DNA from: Porphyra umbilicalis
Taxonomy: Eukaryota > Rhodophyta > Bangiophyceae > Bangiales > Bangiaceae
Reading direction: 5' to 3'
Length of the DNA: 64,000 nt
NCBI GenBank assembly: GCA_002049455.2
Contig: KV918924.1
Location: 101,536 to 165,535, forward strand
Every line of letters begins with the position of its first letter. The first letter of the stretch is position 1. The translations under genes and the position numbers were made by a program. Of the stretch, positions 42,901 to 53,468 are shown in pieces. Below the pieces are notes generated by a model, which searched no databases, was not told where the DNA came from, and saw nothing but the letters and a program-made list of their open reading frames with translations.

Positions 42901-44007
42901 CGGGCCTCTTGTTCACGTTCATGAGGGGGGGAGGCGCACATGGCGCGTGGCTGTCGTGTGCGTGCCGGCAGGGTAACTCCAGTCGTCGCGCCCCAGCACG
43001 TGACTTGTACCTGCAGACGTTGGGGGATCCTCAGCACGTGCTTGGGGGGCAGACTCTGCTGTTCCGTGTCCGTGCCCAGGGGTGGCGCCGTTTCATCGCG
43101 AGCGTACAGCCGCGGGGATCTGTGCGCGGCATGCGTGGACAGTGTCTGGCCGGTGTCATTCGACTTGAGTACGGCACCGTCTAGCGCATTGCGTTGAGGC
43201 TGCGCTATGGCTGAGGTGGGCTTGTTATTGCATTGTGCTATTGCAGGAGCTAAGCAGGAGGAAGGCTTAAAAATGGCGTGCTGCTACCGCCATGCAAGGA
43301 TATGTCAACAGTGTGGTTGGCGTCGCGTGACCACGACGGCCGGGGCAACGAGGTACGTCTGTCTTTCGTATGGCGACTGGCGGAAGGGGTGGACTGCAGC
43401 GTGACAGAGCACTATACTGCGGAAGTTGACGTGCGTGGCCTGGCACGCGGCGCCACCGATGCAAAGTTTGCGGCGCGTTACCACACTGGAGGGGCAGGAG
43501 GCGGGAGCTGACAGGCACTGTTGTGTTTGGACACTGATGTCGCTGATGTGTGTTGTATGGTGCTTATTGACAGTCGGAACAGGTTGCATGCAACGATGCA
43601 GTGTGCTGTTGCCGCTGGTCACTGCGAAGAACCGAGGACGGCTTTCCGTCGAGTGTCGCGCGACTCTAGCCGTACTGGTGAGTGCAAGCGGCCAACTGGT
43701 ATGTTGACGCCTATCGGGGAGGCTAGCGCGTCGACTGCACTGTGATGGGGATGGAGGGGGCATGGAGTGAGACGCGCACGGCGGGACAGTGCCGATGTCG
43801 AGCGGCGCGCGGCTGCTTAAGGTGCCACGCTTCTAATCGGGGCGAGTTGAAAAGTATAGAAGCTCGAAATCTCACGGTACCTGTGCTGCCCACCGCGCTC
43901 GCCACCCTTCAACTGTGCCAAGCGACCAACTCGGACGTGTATCTCACCTCTGCCTGTCCTAATTGATTCACACTCTTCCCCGCCCCTCCTCCTTTTTCAC
44001 CGTCGTC

Positions 44008-46401
44008 ATGGCGCAGCCTGTGTCGACCGCTGCGGGCAGTCGCCCGTGCTTCCACTGCAGAATGGTGTTTGACTCCGGCATCGCGTGAGCTCGCCACATG
44101 CAGGCAATGCACCCGGACGAGAACCGTCTGGCCGGAACCACGCGGTCTAGGGCCGCCGGCTCCCTCGTCTACGGGTCTCTTGCAGTTGTCACTGCTGCAC
44201 AAGGCCCGCGACTGCTGGAACCAGGCCTATCTATGGCTGAGTCCCTCCAACGTGCTGCGCCCTCACTCGGCCGAGCCGCGCTGGATGTCGTCGACAACGT
44301 CATGTCGGGGGCGGGAAACCAGCAGGAGATAGACGACGAGCTAGAGGGCGCCTACCCGCCGGCGCTCGCGTCGGACACCGATGATGAGATGCCGGACCTC
44401 ATGAGTGACTGCGAGTCTGAGGACGACGACGACACGCTGGGCGCTGACAGCGAGGTCGAAAAGGACGCTACTGTCATGGCACGCGGCTCTGCGAGACTGC
44501 AGGCCGCGGTGCACGTCGCCCGCCAAATCCGTGCCGCGCGGCGCGATGATGGCATGGAGCGAGGCGCTGTCGGCGGTTCGTCTCGTCCCCACTCCGTCTT
44601 CTGGACCAGCACGGCGGCCCGTATTCGCGCATACTACGAAACGATGCCTGAGGCGTCGCAGTCGGTCCTAATTGTCGACCCGGCAGTGGCCAACCGGCCG
44701 TCACGGGTTTCTTCCCCCGCATTGCGGGGCGCTCTGCGCTTCTAACTGACGTCAGGTGGCAGCGGCTTGTCCGAGGGGGACAGCATGCGATTTGCCGCGG
44801 TCGTTATGGCCTTGGAGCGTTCCTTGACTGCGGGTACTACAGCCGTCGGCGCCTTTTCGACTCCCTTCGAGACGCCGCACGGCTTTTTGACGTCGACGCG
44901 CGAAGAGCAGGCGCGGGTGCTGGCGCGTCTCCGCTGGATGCAAGTTCCCATTTCCATCGGCAACAACGAGTACACCTACCGATACCGCGACATCCTTACG
45001 GCTGGCCTGGACGCGTTGGCGTGTGCGGAGAGTGTCGAATTTGGTGAAGGCGGGCCGTCTGGCGCCGGCGCGTCCGAGAGTGGCGCCTCGGCGGCCACCG
45101 CGAGTGACCAGCTGCACCGCGACCTGGTGGATATCGACGACGACGACGAGTCGCGCGAGCGCCACGGAGCCTTGGACGGGGACTTTTATCAGCAGGAGCG
45201 GAGGAACGTGCGAGCCGTGCACGGTCGGACCGTGCTCGTCATGGGCGTGCATCTGCACGCTGACGAGGCGCTCGCATCATGGTCAGGCGCGCATAACATC
45301 TTCCCTGTGCGTGCCCGTTACGTGAATGTCATCGGCCAGGGGGGTGGGTGGACAACTGTTGGCTACATCGAGCACATGCCGCGCGCGGTCGGGCAGTCGT
45401 CAGCCCGCCGCCTGGAGGTGAGTGACGTTCGAAATGACTTGCTGCAACGCTGCCTGGTTGTTTCATTGAAGACTTTGGCTCGTGCGAGCGAGTCCGGCAT
45501 CACCGCGCCTGTAGCCGGTCGTGGTGATGCTCTTCTCGTGCCACGCATTGTAGCGCTCATCTTGGATCAGCCGGAGGAGCGGGCCATCCTTGCCCTCATG
45601 GGCAACAGGTGCCGCTACTTTTGCTCTCCGTGCTTGGCGGACAAGGATGATGTGCCAAGCGCGTCGGCTATCCGCGCCGTTGACCGCGATGTCGTGCAGA
45701 CACTGGACGCGCAGCTGGCAGCGGCTATCGTGCGCCACGACGACCCACGGCCGGGCCGCCGCCGGGCGCTCGGGCAGGAGCACAGTGCTCTCGCTTTTGT
45801 TCCGGCCCTTGGGGCTGTTCACGGTCTGAGTACAGGCTCTCGCTTCTTGTACCAGATCGTGTCTTTTGACTTGCATCACTTGTGGAAGTTGGGCATCTTG
45901 CGGCTGCTAGCCCAGCGCCTCCCGGGTTTTCTGACGGCCTTCTGTCCGGGCGGGATCGCCCGGCTGGGGCGAACCGCATACACGCTGGAGGTGCTCAACT
46001 TGAGGTCGTTTGAGCTGGACAGGAACTGCAACGTTTGCCCGTCGGCGCCGGGTATGCACCCAAACTTGATGAGCATCGCACACGTGCACGCTCTGCTGTA
46101 CAACATTCCTCAACAACGCCAACTGGGTAGTGTCTCTCGGTGCCAGGTGACGTCGGCACCTGTTCACGCAAAGAGAAAAATAGTACCCAAGAAGCAGTTT
46201 AAGACGTCTGGCCGCCGACACCTGTCGGACGGCGGCCACAAATTGCGGTGGTGGGGGCGGGCTGCTCCGCAGTCGGAGGTACGACTACAATGGACGAGAC
46301 ACAGAGGGCGCCGGAGACCGCGGTGGCGGTGGCGCCCGCCTTTGATGGCCAGGCGAAGGGACCGCCGTGGCTACCGTTTGGGCTGGGCGACGTCGGGCTG
46401 A
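44008..46401 (+). pseudogene. Plavaka-like transposase with two in-frame stops
   Basis: ATG at 44008 (MAQPVSTAAGSRPCFHCRMV). A C2H2 zinc finger at the N-terminus (C-x2-C-x12-H-x4-H) is interrupted by TGA at 44086-44088. The frame continues with an acidic region (DTDDEMPDLMSDCESEDDDD), meets TAA at 44743-44745 and again continues in the same frame. The transposase region has MGVHLHADEALASWSGAHNI ... ARYVNVIGQGGGW, then VPRIVALILDQPEERAILAL with CRYFCSPCLADKDD (the PR..... PE......C..C....D signature of Plavaka proteins, ~45539-45650), and SFDLHHLWKLGILRLL (~45859). After ~46110 the product loses protein-like character although the frame is open to 46401, so the C-terminus is truncated or frame-shifted. 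Short introns over either stop are possible but I found none with the right phase and good sites. Confidence 0.72.
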
Positions 46402-46812
46402 GGCTGGTCGAGGCGGGCTCTTGGCGCCTGTGGGAGTGGCGGGGGACCACGGTGGTTCCCCAGGGACTCACAGGGGATGCGGCCGACAGAAAATCGGCCC
46501 CCGCGCAGCAGGACCTTGCAAACGGCTCTATATTCCTTTATTAGACTTGATCCGGGACACTCAAGGCTCTCATTGGATGAGCTTATGAGATCCATCTGGT
46601 ATGGTCTCGTGGAGACTCACGCGATGCTTCAGAGCCTGGCATACATTTCCTGAACGGGAGTTCGTCCCGTCCAGGCCTTTGTCGTGAAACAGAACCCTAG
46701 ACGAGAAACTTCCCGTTCAAGGGCCCCTTGAACGGGACTCCCGTTCAGGTTCCCGTTCAAGTGTCCACTGTTCTGACGATGGCAGCGCCATTGGCTCAAA
46801 CGAGCAAAGTTT

Positions 46813-46930
46813 AACACTCCCAAGCCCCGACGCTGCTTCCAAGGCCTAGAGGCATCCCGACACTTTGGGCGAACCCCTCTCAGATGGTCAATAAGGAGCC
46901 TGTCGGGGTCACGCGACACCCCCTGTCCCT
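46813..46930. repeat. Left terminal inverted repeat of the KDZ element
   Basis: aacactcccaagccccgacg... ; the first ~57 bp match the complement of 58466-58521 with few mismatches. A further gcctgtcggggt block at ~46901 has counterparts at 58393-58440. Confidence 0.85.
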
Positions 46931-47004
46931 GACAGTTCGGGGTGCGCTCCGACACGTGCCGGCACGTGCCTGAACCCTCGAGGTGTGGTCCACTTCATGT
47001 TCCG

Positions 47005-50000
47005 ATGGGGGGCTATCTCTGTACCGTTCTGGGCTCGTTCGGCCTCCCGGGCGCGCGATACATCGGTGGAGAGCCGAAGCGATTCCGTTTTTTCCCGCGC
47101 CCCGTGGCGCACCGGGGCCGCCTACGGGCGCGCGGCACTGCGCTTCTTGCCGCCCTTTTTGTGCTACGGGCAGTGGCGCTTCATCGGGAACAGCTGGGAT
47201 GCGGCACTGGGTGCTACCACCGAGCTTGTGGAGCGCGGATATGGCGGGGCAACGGGCGCGGGGGGTGGCTTCGGCGCTCGGGCACAGGTGTTTTAGCGCG
47301 GGTGCGGCGCTGCGCGCGCTGCGCTACGCGCGCGTGGTCGCTTCAGGTCACTGCGCGAGCGCGGCTCCATCTCGAGGACGTCCTGAGGGTGCTTTGGTTT
47401 CCCGGCGCTGTGGTGTCGTGTCGCTGTACGTTGGCCCTAACCTCGCTGGTGCGGGGCTGGCTTGTTCTGTGCGCTTTGGTCGACGGGTCGGGGGGACGGG
47501 GGGGCAGCCGCTCGCAGACGGCAGCGCACGCGCACGCGGACGGGGGGGTGGTGGCGCGGTGTGACGGGGTCGCAGAGGAGCGGGTCCGCTTTTTGTTGCC
47601 ATTGATGGCATGGTCGCAGGCGGACGGGGATGGGACCGGCGGGGTGCCGTGGGGACGGCCCGCGTCAGTGTTTGGGTCGCAGGACCCTTACAAAGGGCAG
47701 TCGTGGTTGCTGCCACCTCTATCGCAGCCAGTTGTTTCGTCGCTTGCAGGGCGTGGCTGTGTAGCGGGTTTGCGTGGACGGGCGGATGAGCCTTTGGCGG
47801 GCGCCCCTGACGAGGGGGCGTCGGCAGAGGCTGTGCTGTGGTGCTCTCCACAACTCTCCCTTCCCCCTCTTTCTCCCCCGCTATTGACTGCCCTGCCGCG
47901 TGCCGCAACGGCTGAGAATGTGCCCCCGAATGGGATTGGTTCTGTCACATCCGGGGGCCAGATTCCGTGCTCACTCCCCCCCACCCTTCCACCAATCTCC
48001 ACCTTGCTGGGCCCGTTGTCACAACCACTTCCCCCGCCACCACCGCCCCCAAAACCGTCCCCGCCGCTGCCGCCACAACCACCGCTGCCACGGCCTCTGC
48101 CGCGGTCGCCGCCGCAACCACCGCGGCCGCAGTCGCCGCCGCCATTGCCGCAGCAGCCGCGGCCGCGGTCACCGACGCCACCGCCGCGGCCGCTGTCGCC
48201 GCCGCCGCCGCCGCAGTCGCTGCGGTTGCCACCGCCGCCCCGTCCATCGTCCCCTGTCGCCGCCTCTGAGGCTACCGCTCCGCCATGTTGTACTCCGAGC
48301 CGCCCGGGACCTTCCCTGTCGGCACCTCGCCCGACCCAGCCTGACTCCTCTCCCGCTTCCCGCCATCTCCCTCCATCGTTGCCTCCACGCCCATCGTCCC
48401 GGTCCGACGCCGAGAATGCGCCCGCGCCTCCCTCCACTGAGCCGAAGACGTCCCCGCGCAGGTCGTCGCCAGCGACGGCGGCGTCGGCCACGCCATCCTC
48501 GGTGGTCCCTCCCTTTGTCCTCAAAAAGAGGGTGGCGAGGCGGGACAAGGAGAGCCGCGGGGCACCCTCGCCGGCCGGTTCATCTACGGCGGTACCTAAG
48601 ACGCCGGGACCGACGGGGGCGGCGCACCCGTCGCCGACGCGGCTGGCAAAATTCGACGCCGTGTCGTTGGCGCTCCTCCAGGTGATGTGTCGCGCCGCAA
48701 CGCAGTTGCTGAGCTTGGTGGGTGCGACTCCCAAGTGGACTAACGTTTGGCTCGTGCTAGAGGCGGGCGATGGGTCGGCTGCGGCGCCGTATTACGGCCA
48801 CATCATCAACTGCGTGACGGAGACGGACGCGACGAAGCCATCTGAGAGCGACGAGCTGTGCGACCACTGGTGGGCGTTCCTCTGTGGCACGCAAGGCCGT
48901 CGGCGAGCGGCTCAGGTGGGTGTTGTAGTCGCGGGTGGAAGCGGCAACAATCGGGATGTGGGGGGCAGCAGCGGCGCGGCCGCGGACATTAAGGATGGCG
49001 ACAACAAGCAGCACACCAGGAGCGGGGACGAGGCCAGTACAAGAGGCGAAGGCGATCAAGGCGGTGGTGACAGCAGCGGGGACACGGCCTCGTCTGGCCC
49101 GTCGTCGTACCCGGGGCAGTCGGTGCTGTCGCGGTCGGCGGTCAAGGCCATCACTGGCCGCACTTTGGGCACCAAAACGCTTTCCGAAGACGCCCTTGCG
49201 GCGGTGCTCTTCTACGGCGGGCTGGAGAGCGTCAAGGAGATTACGTAAGGCGACATTGAGGAGATCTTCATCCGAGCTGCCGGCGTCCTGCGCGCCCGGT
49301 GCGACCCCACGAGCCCGTTCTCCTGGGCGTGCGTCTGTCCGGTGCCCCTGCTGGGTAACCGGTGGTCGACGCCGACAAAGCCCCATGTCGTCGACGGGTC
49401 CGACTTTGTCTTCCCCAACCATCGGTCCTCCAAGGGCCAGGGGGTGGAAAAGAAGCGGCTCATGGTGTGCGTCGCGGTGCACCTGTCTTCGTTATTTGTC
49501 AAGGTCTTCAAGGATCACTTCGCCGCGTTTCACGCCAGCGGAAAGAAGAAGTGCAGCTGCTCTGACGACCGATTTGACGGCGCAGAGACGGCCAACATTA
49601 AAGCGAGCAAGAAGGGCAAAAGCGCGGGCAACCAGGGCAAGTTGACCAAGGCAGAGCTCCTGGGGGCAGCCGTCAAGGCGCGGCTAAAGACGATGGAGGC
49701 CAAGCATGCCGCCCGCACCGCCAAGTCCAAGGCTGACGCGGCGACGGCGGCCGTGAGCGCGTTGCCGGCTCGGTCGAAGGCGGACGCCGAAGCCGCAGCC
49801 AAAGCGGCAGCCAAGCCCCCCCAACTGGTCAAGAAAAAGACGAAAGCGCCTGCGGCGGGTGGCCGCAAGGGCGGGGCGATGCGCCCGGCGGCATCGGACG
49901 CGCTGTGCGTCTGGGAGCGCGTGAGCGAGCGGGTGCACATTAACGAGGTCTGGGCACGTCAGCCAACTCCTTTGCTTCCCACATCCACGACTTTGACTGT

Positions 50001-51137
50001 CGTCTCTTTGTCCGGTGCCGCCCTCTCCGCCGCTGCTCGGGCAAGCGTGGCTGCGCGAGTCGTTCTCCCGCCGGCGCTGCTGAAGGATGCCTTTGCGGCT
50101 CTGGCCTGTGCTGGTCGCGCTGCTCCTTCGCCGTCGCCGGATGCGGCCAACAACAAGGAGTTGGCCGTGCGGCTCAACCTCGGCAACTACGAGCCAGTCT
50201 TTGCCTTCCAGTCAACGCTCGACCAAATGTGCACGGTGCTGGCCTTCAACGACGCCATCCAGATGTCGCACAATCGTGGGTGAGCGGGCTGGCGGCGTGC
50301 AGCGACGTGCTGCTGGCGCAGCTCAACTTCTACTCGGGCGAGACGATGCCGGTACGGACGCTAGCCGGTGCCGTTCGTGACGACATGGCTGGCCGGCTCC
50401 TCGGCGACTGCGTGTGGGCGATGCCCCCTGTCGGCCGCCTGTCGGCCGCCACCTCCTGGCCGCATGGTGCGTTTGGCGGGTACTCGGTCAACGTGCACGA
50501 CGTGTGCGACGCGGGGCGGAGGGCGTTCGTGACCAACGTGCTGCTGGACGGGGGCTTGGCGGAGCTGCACTCCCGTTGTGGCACTGCGTCGTTGCCAATC
50601 TCTGTCTTGTCGAGTTCTCAGTCTGCTTCCTTTACGACCGTTTCCGGGAGCGAGGTAAGTCTGCAGCGTGCTGTCCAGTCTATCTTGGACGTGCTTAACA
50701 CATGGGACGCGTCGGTGGACCGCTTTGTGATGCTGTTCAACATTGGGAACTATCACTGGATAGCAGGTTCTATCTCTTTCTTGTCTCGCTCGGTGGTTCT
50801 GTATGACTCTATGGGTGGTACTTCCAGCACCAAGGCGTTCATCCTCTCCAGGCTGCTCCTCTTCGCGCGGCACGCCGAGCTCCGGCAGCGGGCGGTTTAC
50901 CCCGACTCGGTGGTGGAGCACTTCAAGTGGAGGGCCGACAAAGAGGTCAATCGGCCAATGCAGCAAGACAACCACAACTGCGGGCTGTTCGCCTTCGGTC
51001 ACATCTGGTGCTCCATACACGGGGTGGACTTTGAGTCTCTGTCGGTTGTTGGCGACCATCTGCGGCTCTCTCTGTTGCACTTTGTTTTTGAAGAGCGGGC
51101 GCGCGCGAGCAGCGCAGCTGGCGCCGAAGCAGCATGA
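47005..51137 (+). pseudogene. Ulp1-like C48 cysteine protease of the KDZ element, one stop and one frameshift
   Basis: The frame is open from ~46942; candidate ATGs are 47005 and 47605 (MAWSQADGDGTGG). After a long Pro/Ser-rich region (~47850-48500) comes a conserved-looking part (ALLQVMCRAATQLLSLVGAT, PKWTNVWLVLEA). TAA at 49246-49248 interrupts SVKEIT*GDIEEIFIRAAGVL in the same frame. A Lys/Ala-rich helical stretch follows (49600-49860), then a one-base frame change at ~50280. The protease domain is complete: MLFNIGNYHWIAGSI with catalytic His (~50753), VVLYDSMGGTSS with Asp (~50805), and PMQQDNHNCGLFAFG with the oxyanion Gln and catalytic Cys (~50958-50990). Ends TGA at 51137. Ulp1 peptidases remove SUMO-like tags; in KDZ/Zisupton and some other transposons they are a known passenger of unclear role. 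Confidence 0.83.
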
Positions 51138-53468
51138 GGTGGGAGTACGGTTGTAATGTAAAAGCATTGCATGCCTTGCTTGTCGCTTTTTTCTGTTCAT
51201 ACACAACACAGTATGCAGCTTAATACACTCTTTTCCCTGGACATAGGTTGTCATCCAAGGCCCTACCGAGCCCGGACGCCACACTGAGCGCCATCACCCC
51301 GCTGCTGCCCCACCGCCTCACTTGTGAGGCTGCCACCACCCGACCGCCATATCGACAGCGCCGCCACCCAGCCACTGCCCAACCGCATCACCAGTGAAAC
51401 ACGCCCCGGGTGCCGCCCTACCGCCTCGCCAGAGCGTCGCCGCCCCGCTGCTGCCCCGCATCCCCGCAAGTGCATTTCCCTCCCCCTCTGATGGCGCTCA
51501 ACCCCCCAGCTGCCACATCTCTGTCAGAAAGGCGAGACACGGGATGATCAAACACAATTGACAAAAAGGTGTTAAAAGCGCAGTTTCCGATATCAATCTC
51601 ATTAAGGAGTCCTCCTCGCTGTATATAGAACTGCGGCCCAAATCGAACGCAACTCAAGAGCCCCCACAGAGTGCACCCCAGTCGATATCTAAATCGGCAA
51701 AAATACGGGATTGATTAAACAGATTGTAACAGCAAGCAGATGAACCTATCGTACGAAATCAACGTCGATCGAGAATATGATTTCCAACCCTCTTTCTTGC
51801 CCTCTCCAGCGGTGGTTAGAGCAACATGCTTGACAATGCCAGAAGGTGTTTTCAGTGCACAATACTTTATCTGGCGCAACCAGGCATTCTCCCCACAGAT
51901 AAACTGAAGTTTGACAGAAAATGGTGGCCAGCAGACATTGCGTACCCTCGCTGGTGTGACCGTCACACCACGATGTCCATCTTTGCAGCAAGGATGTTTC
52001 CTTCGTATCGGGCCGGACCCTGTTTGGAATTTTTTTTCGTCTCCATGTGTCCATTTCAAAGTGGCCGTCGGATGGCAAAGCTTTGAGAGCGGTGTTGATC
52101 GCTTGAGGACCCGTCGTCGGGGATCAGATAGGCTAGGGGTGGCTTGAAGGGCGCCCTGGGGGGGGGGGCGGTCGCATTGCTCTCTAGAAGGGGGGCCAAT
52201 GCAACGGCGTCTGGGGGGTCTAGGAGGGCGATTTTCACCCCCCCCAGGGCAATCTGAGAGGCGGGTTCTTCCACTGCGTTTGTGGGGGGTTGGTCAGCTG
52301 CCTGGGGGTGCAGGCACCCTTTTTGCCCTCTGCCTGCCGCGGTTGCTCTGGTGCCGCCGCATTGTTAGTCGACGCGCCTTCCGCGTCCGACGTTCCGGCC
52401 CCTCCCAGCGCGTCGAGCAAGCCGGCGTCTGACGTGTCAGCCCCGGGATAACGCGGGGGTCCACCGTGCGGGTAGGCAACGGCTGCGCGGTCCGTGGCTA
52501 CCTCGACGGTGGCACCAGAAGTTTTATTGGGCGTGTGGCATCGGTGTGCCAGGGTGGCGCCGGCGTCACCGTTGGGTCGGCTGTTGTTGCTTGTCGGCCC
52601 ATCTATTCCATGACGCTCCCATTTTTTTCGGGTTGCCCGGCACGGGCTGGCTGGTGATACGGGTGGCCAAAGGCGCCGGCAGCGGCGACGGCGGCCGCGT
52701 CGCCGCTGCCGACAATGTCCTTCAGACCCGCACTACGCACCATTGCCAGCTCGGTGGCAAACCTGCCCTGACAGAAGGCCCCCCGCCCCTTCGTATTTCC
52801 CACACCTGCCTAAACGCGGTCGTGTTCTCTGGATTCGGCGGTCGCCCCGACAGCGGCCTGCGCGGCCGCATCGGTACTCTTTGTCACGGTCACCGCTCCC
52901 ACCATCGCTTTAGACACCGCCGTGACGATGGCCGCCGGCGCCGTCGCCGTGCACAGCACTTCTGACCGACCCTGTCTCCGCACATGTATCACGCAGACCA
53001 CCCGCCTCATGAGCATCGCGATGCAGCCTGACCCGCTCGCGGCCTGCCCCATGCGATCGTCTCCTCCCTCCTTTGACGCTACCGTCCGAGCTGCCATGAC
53101 TAACGGCTGCCGGACAGCGCCGGCGAACACCGTTGCCGCGTCCCACAGCACACATGCGGTATTGGAACAAACTTGCATCTCTCTTCGAAGTGGGCTGGGG
53201 GTATGGGTGCATACTCGGTGGAAACCAGCTGGGTGTTTGGGCGCCGACTGCACGGGGGGTTGCTGGGGGTTGGGGGACGGACTGGCACGGTACGCACTGA
53301 GCGGGGGTGGGAGAGAGCCGAGTGGTTGCGAACAGACTGCGGAGGGAAGCTAATGGCGGGGTAAGGGTGCACGCCGCCCCAATGTACGCAAAGCCGGCGG
53401 CCATTTTGAGTACAGCTGAGGCTCCGGTATAGCGACCAAGTCATGCGAAAGAAAAGCTATGCTATGTG
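51138..53468. other. Interior spacer of the KDZ element
   Basis: 51138-51700 follows the protease and holds no gene I recognise. 51690-52090 is an AT-rich island with overlapping minus-strand open frames (one reads VKLQFICGENAWLRQIKYCA) but no known domain. At 53253-52500 a minus-strand frame (MQVCSNTACVLWDAATVFAG ... GRFATELAMVRSAGLKDIVG) is open apart from TAG codons at 52810, 52603 and 52500; it may be a small third gene or chance. Confidence 0.4.

Larger units (their letters stand above)
37776..46778. mobile_element. ~9-kb Plavaka-like (CMC/EnSpm-group) DNA transposon with accessory gene
   Basis: Inverted ends: cgtcagaacagtgg at 37776 and its perfect complement ccactgttctgacg ending at 46778, both flanked by AT (possible 2-bp target duplication at 37774-37775 and 46779-46780). 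Just inside each end are hairpins of cctgaacggga/tcccgttcagg type, several on the right side (46650-46765), typical of transposase-binding subterminal repeats. Inside are a Plavaka-like transposase (+) and a ~720-aa unknown protein (-), diverging from a repeat-rich centre. Two nonsense codons in the transposase suggest recent inactivation. Confidence 0.78.

Noticed and set aside
44085-44103. Tiny intron gtgagctcgccacatgcag removing the TGA in the zinc finger
   Set aside because: 19 nt is too short for a spliceosomal intron, its removal would delete a zinc-ligand His, and it would shift the frame.
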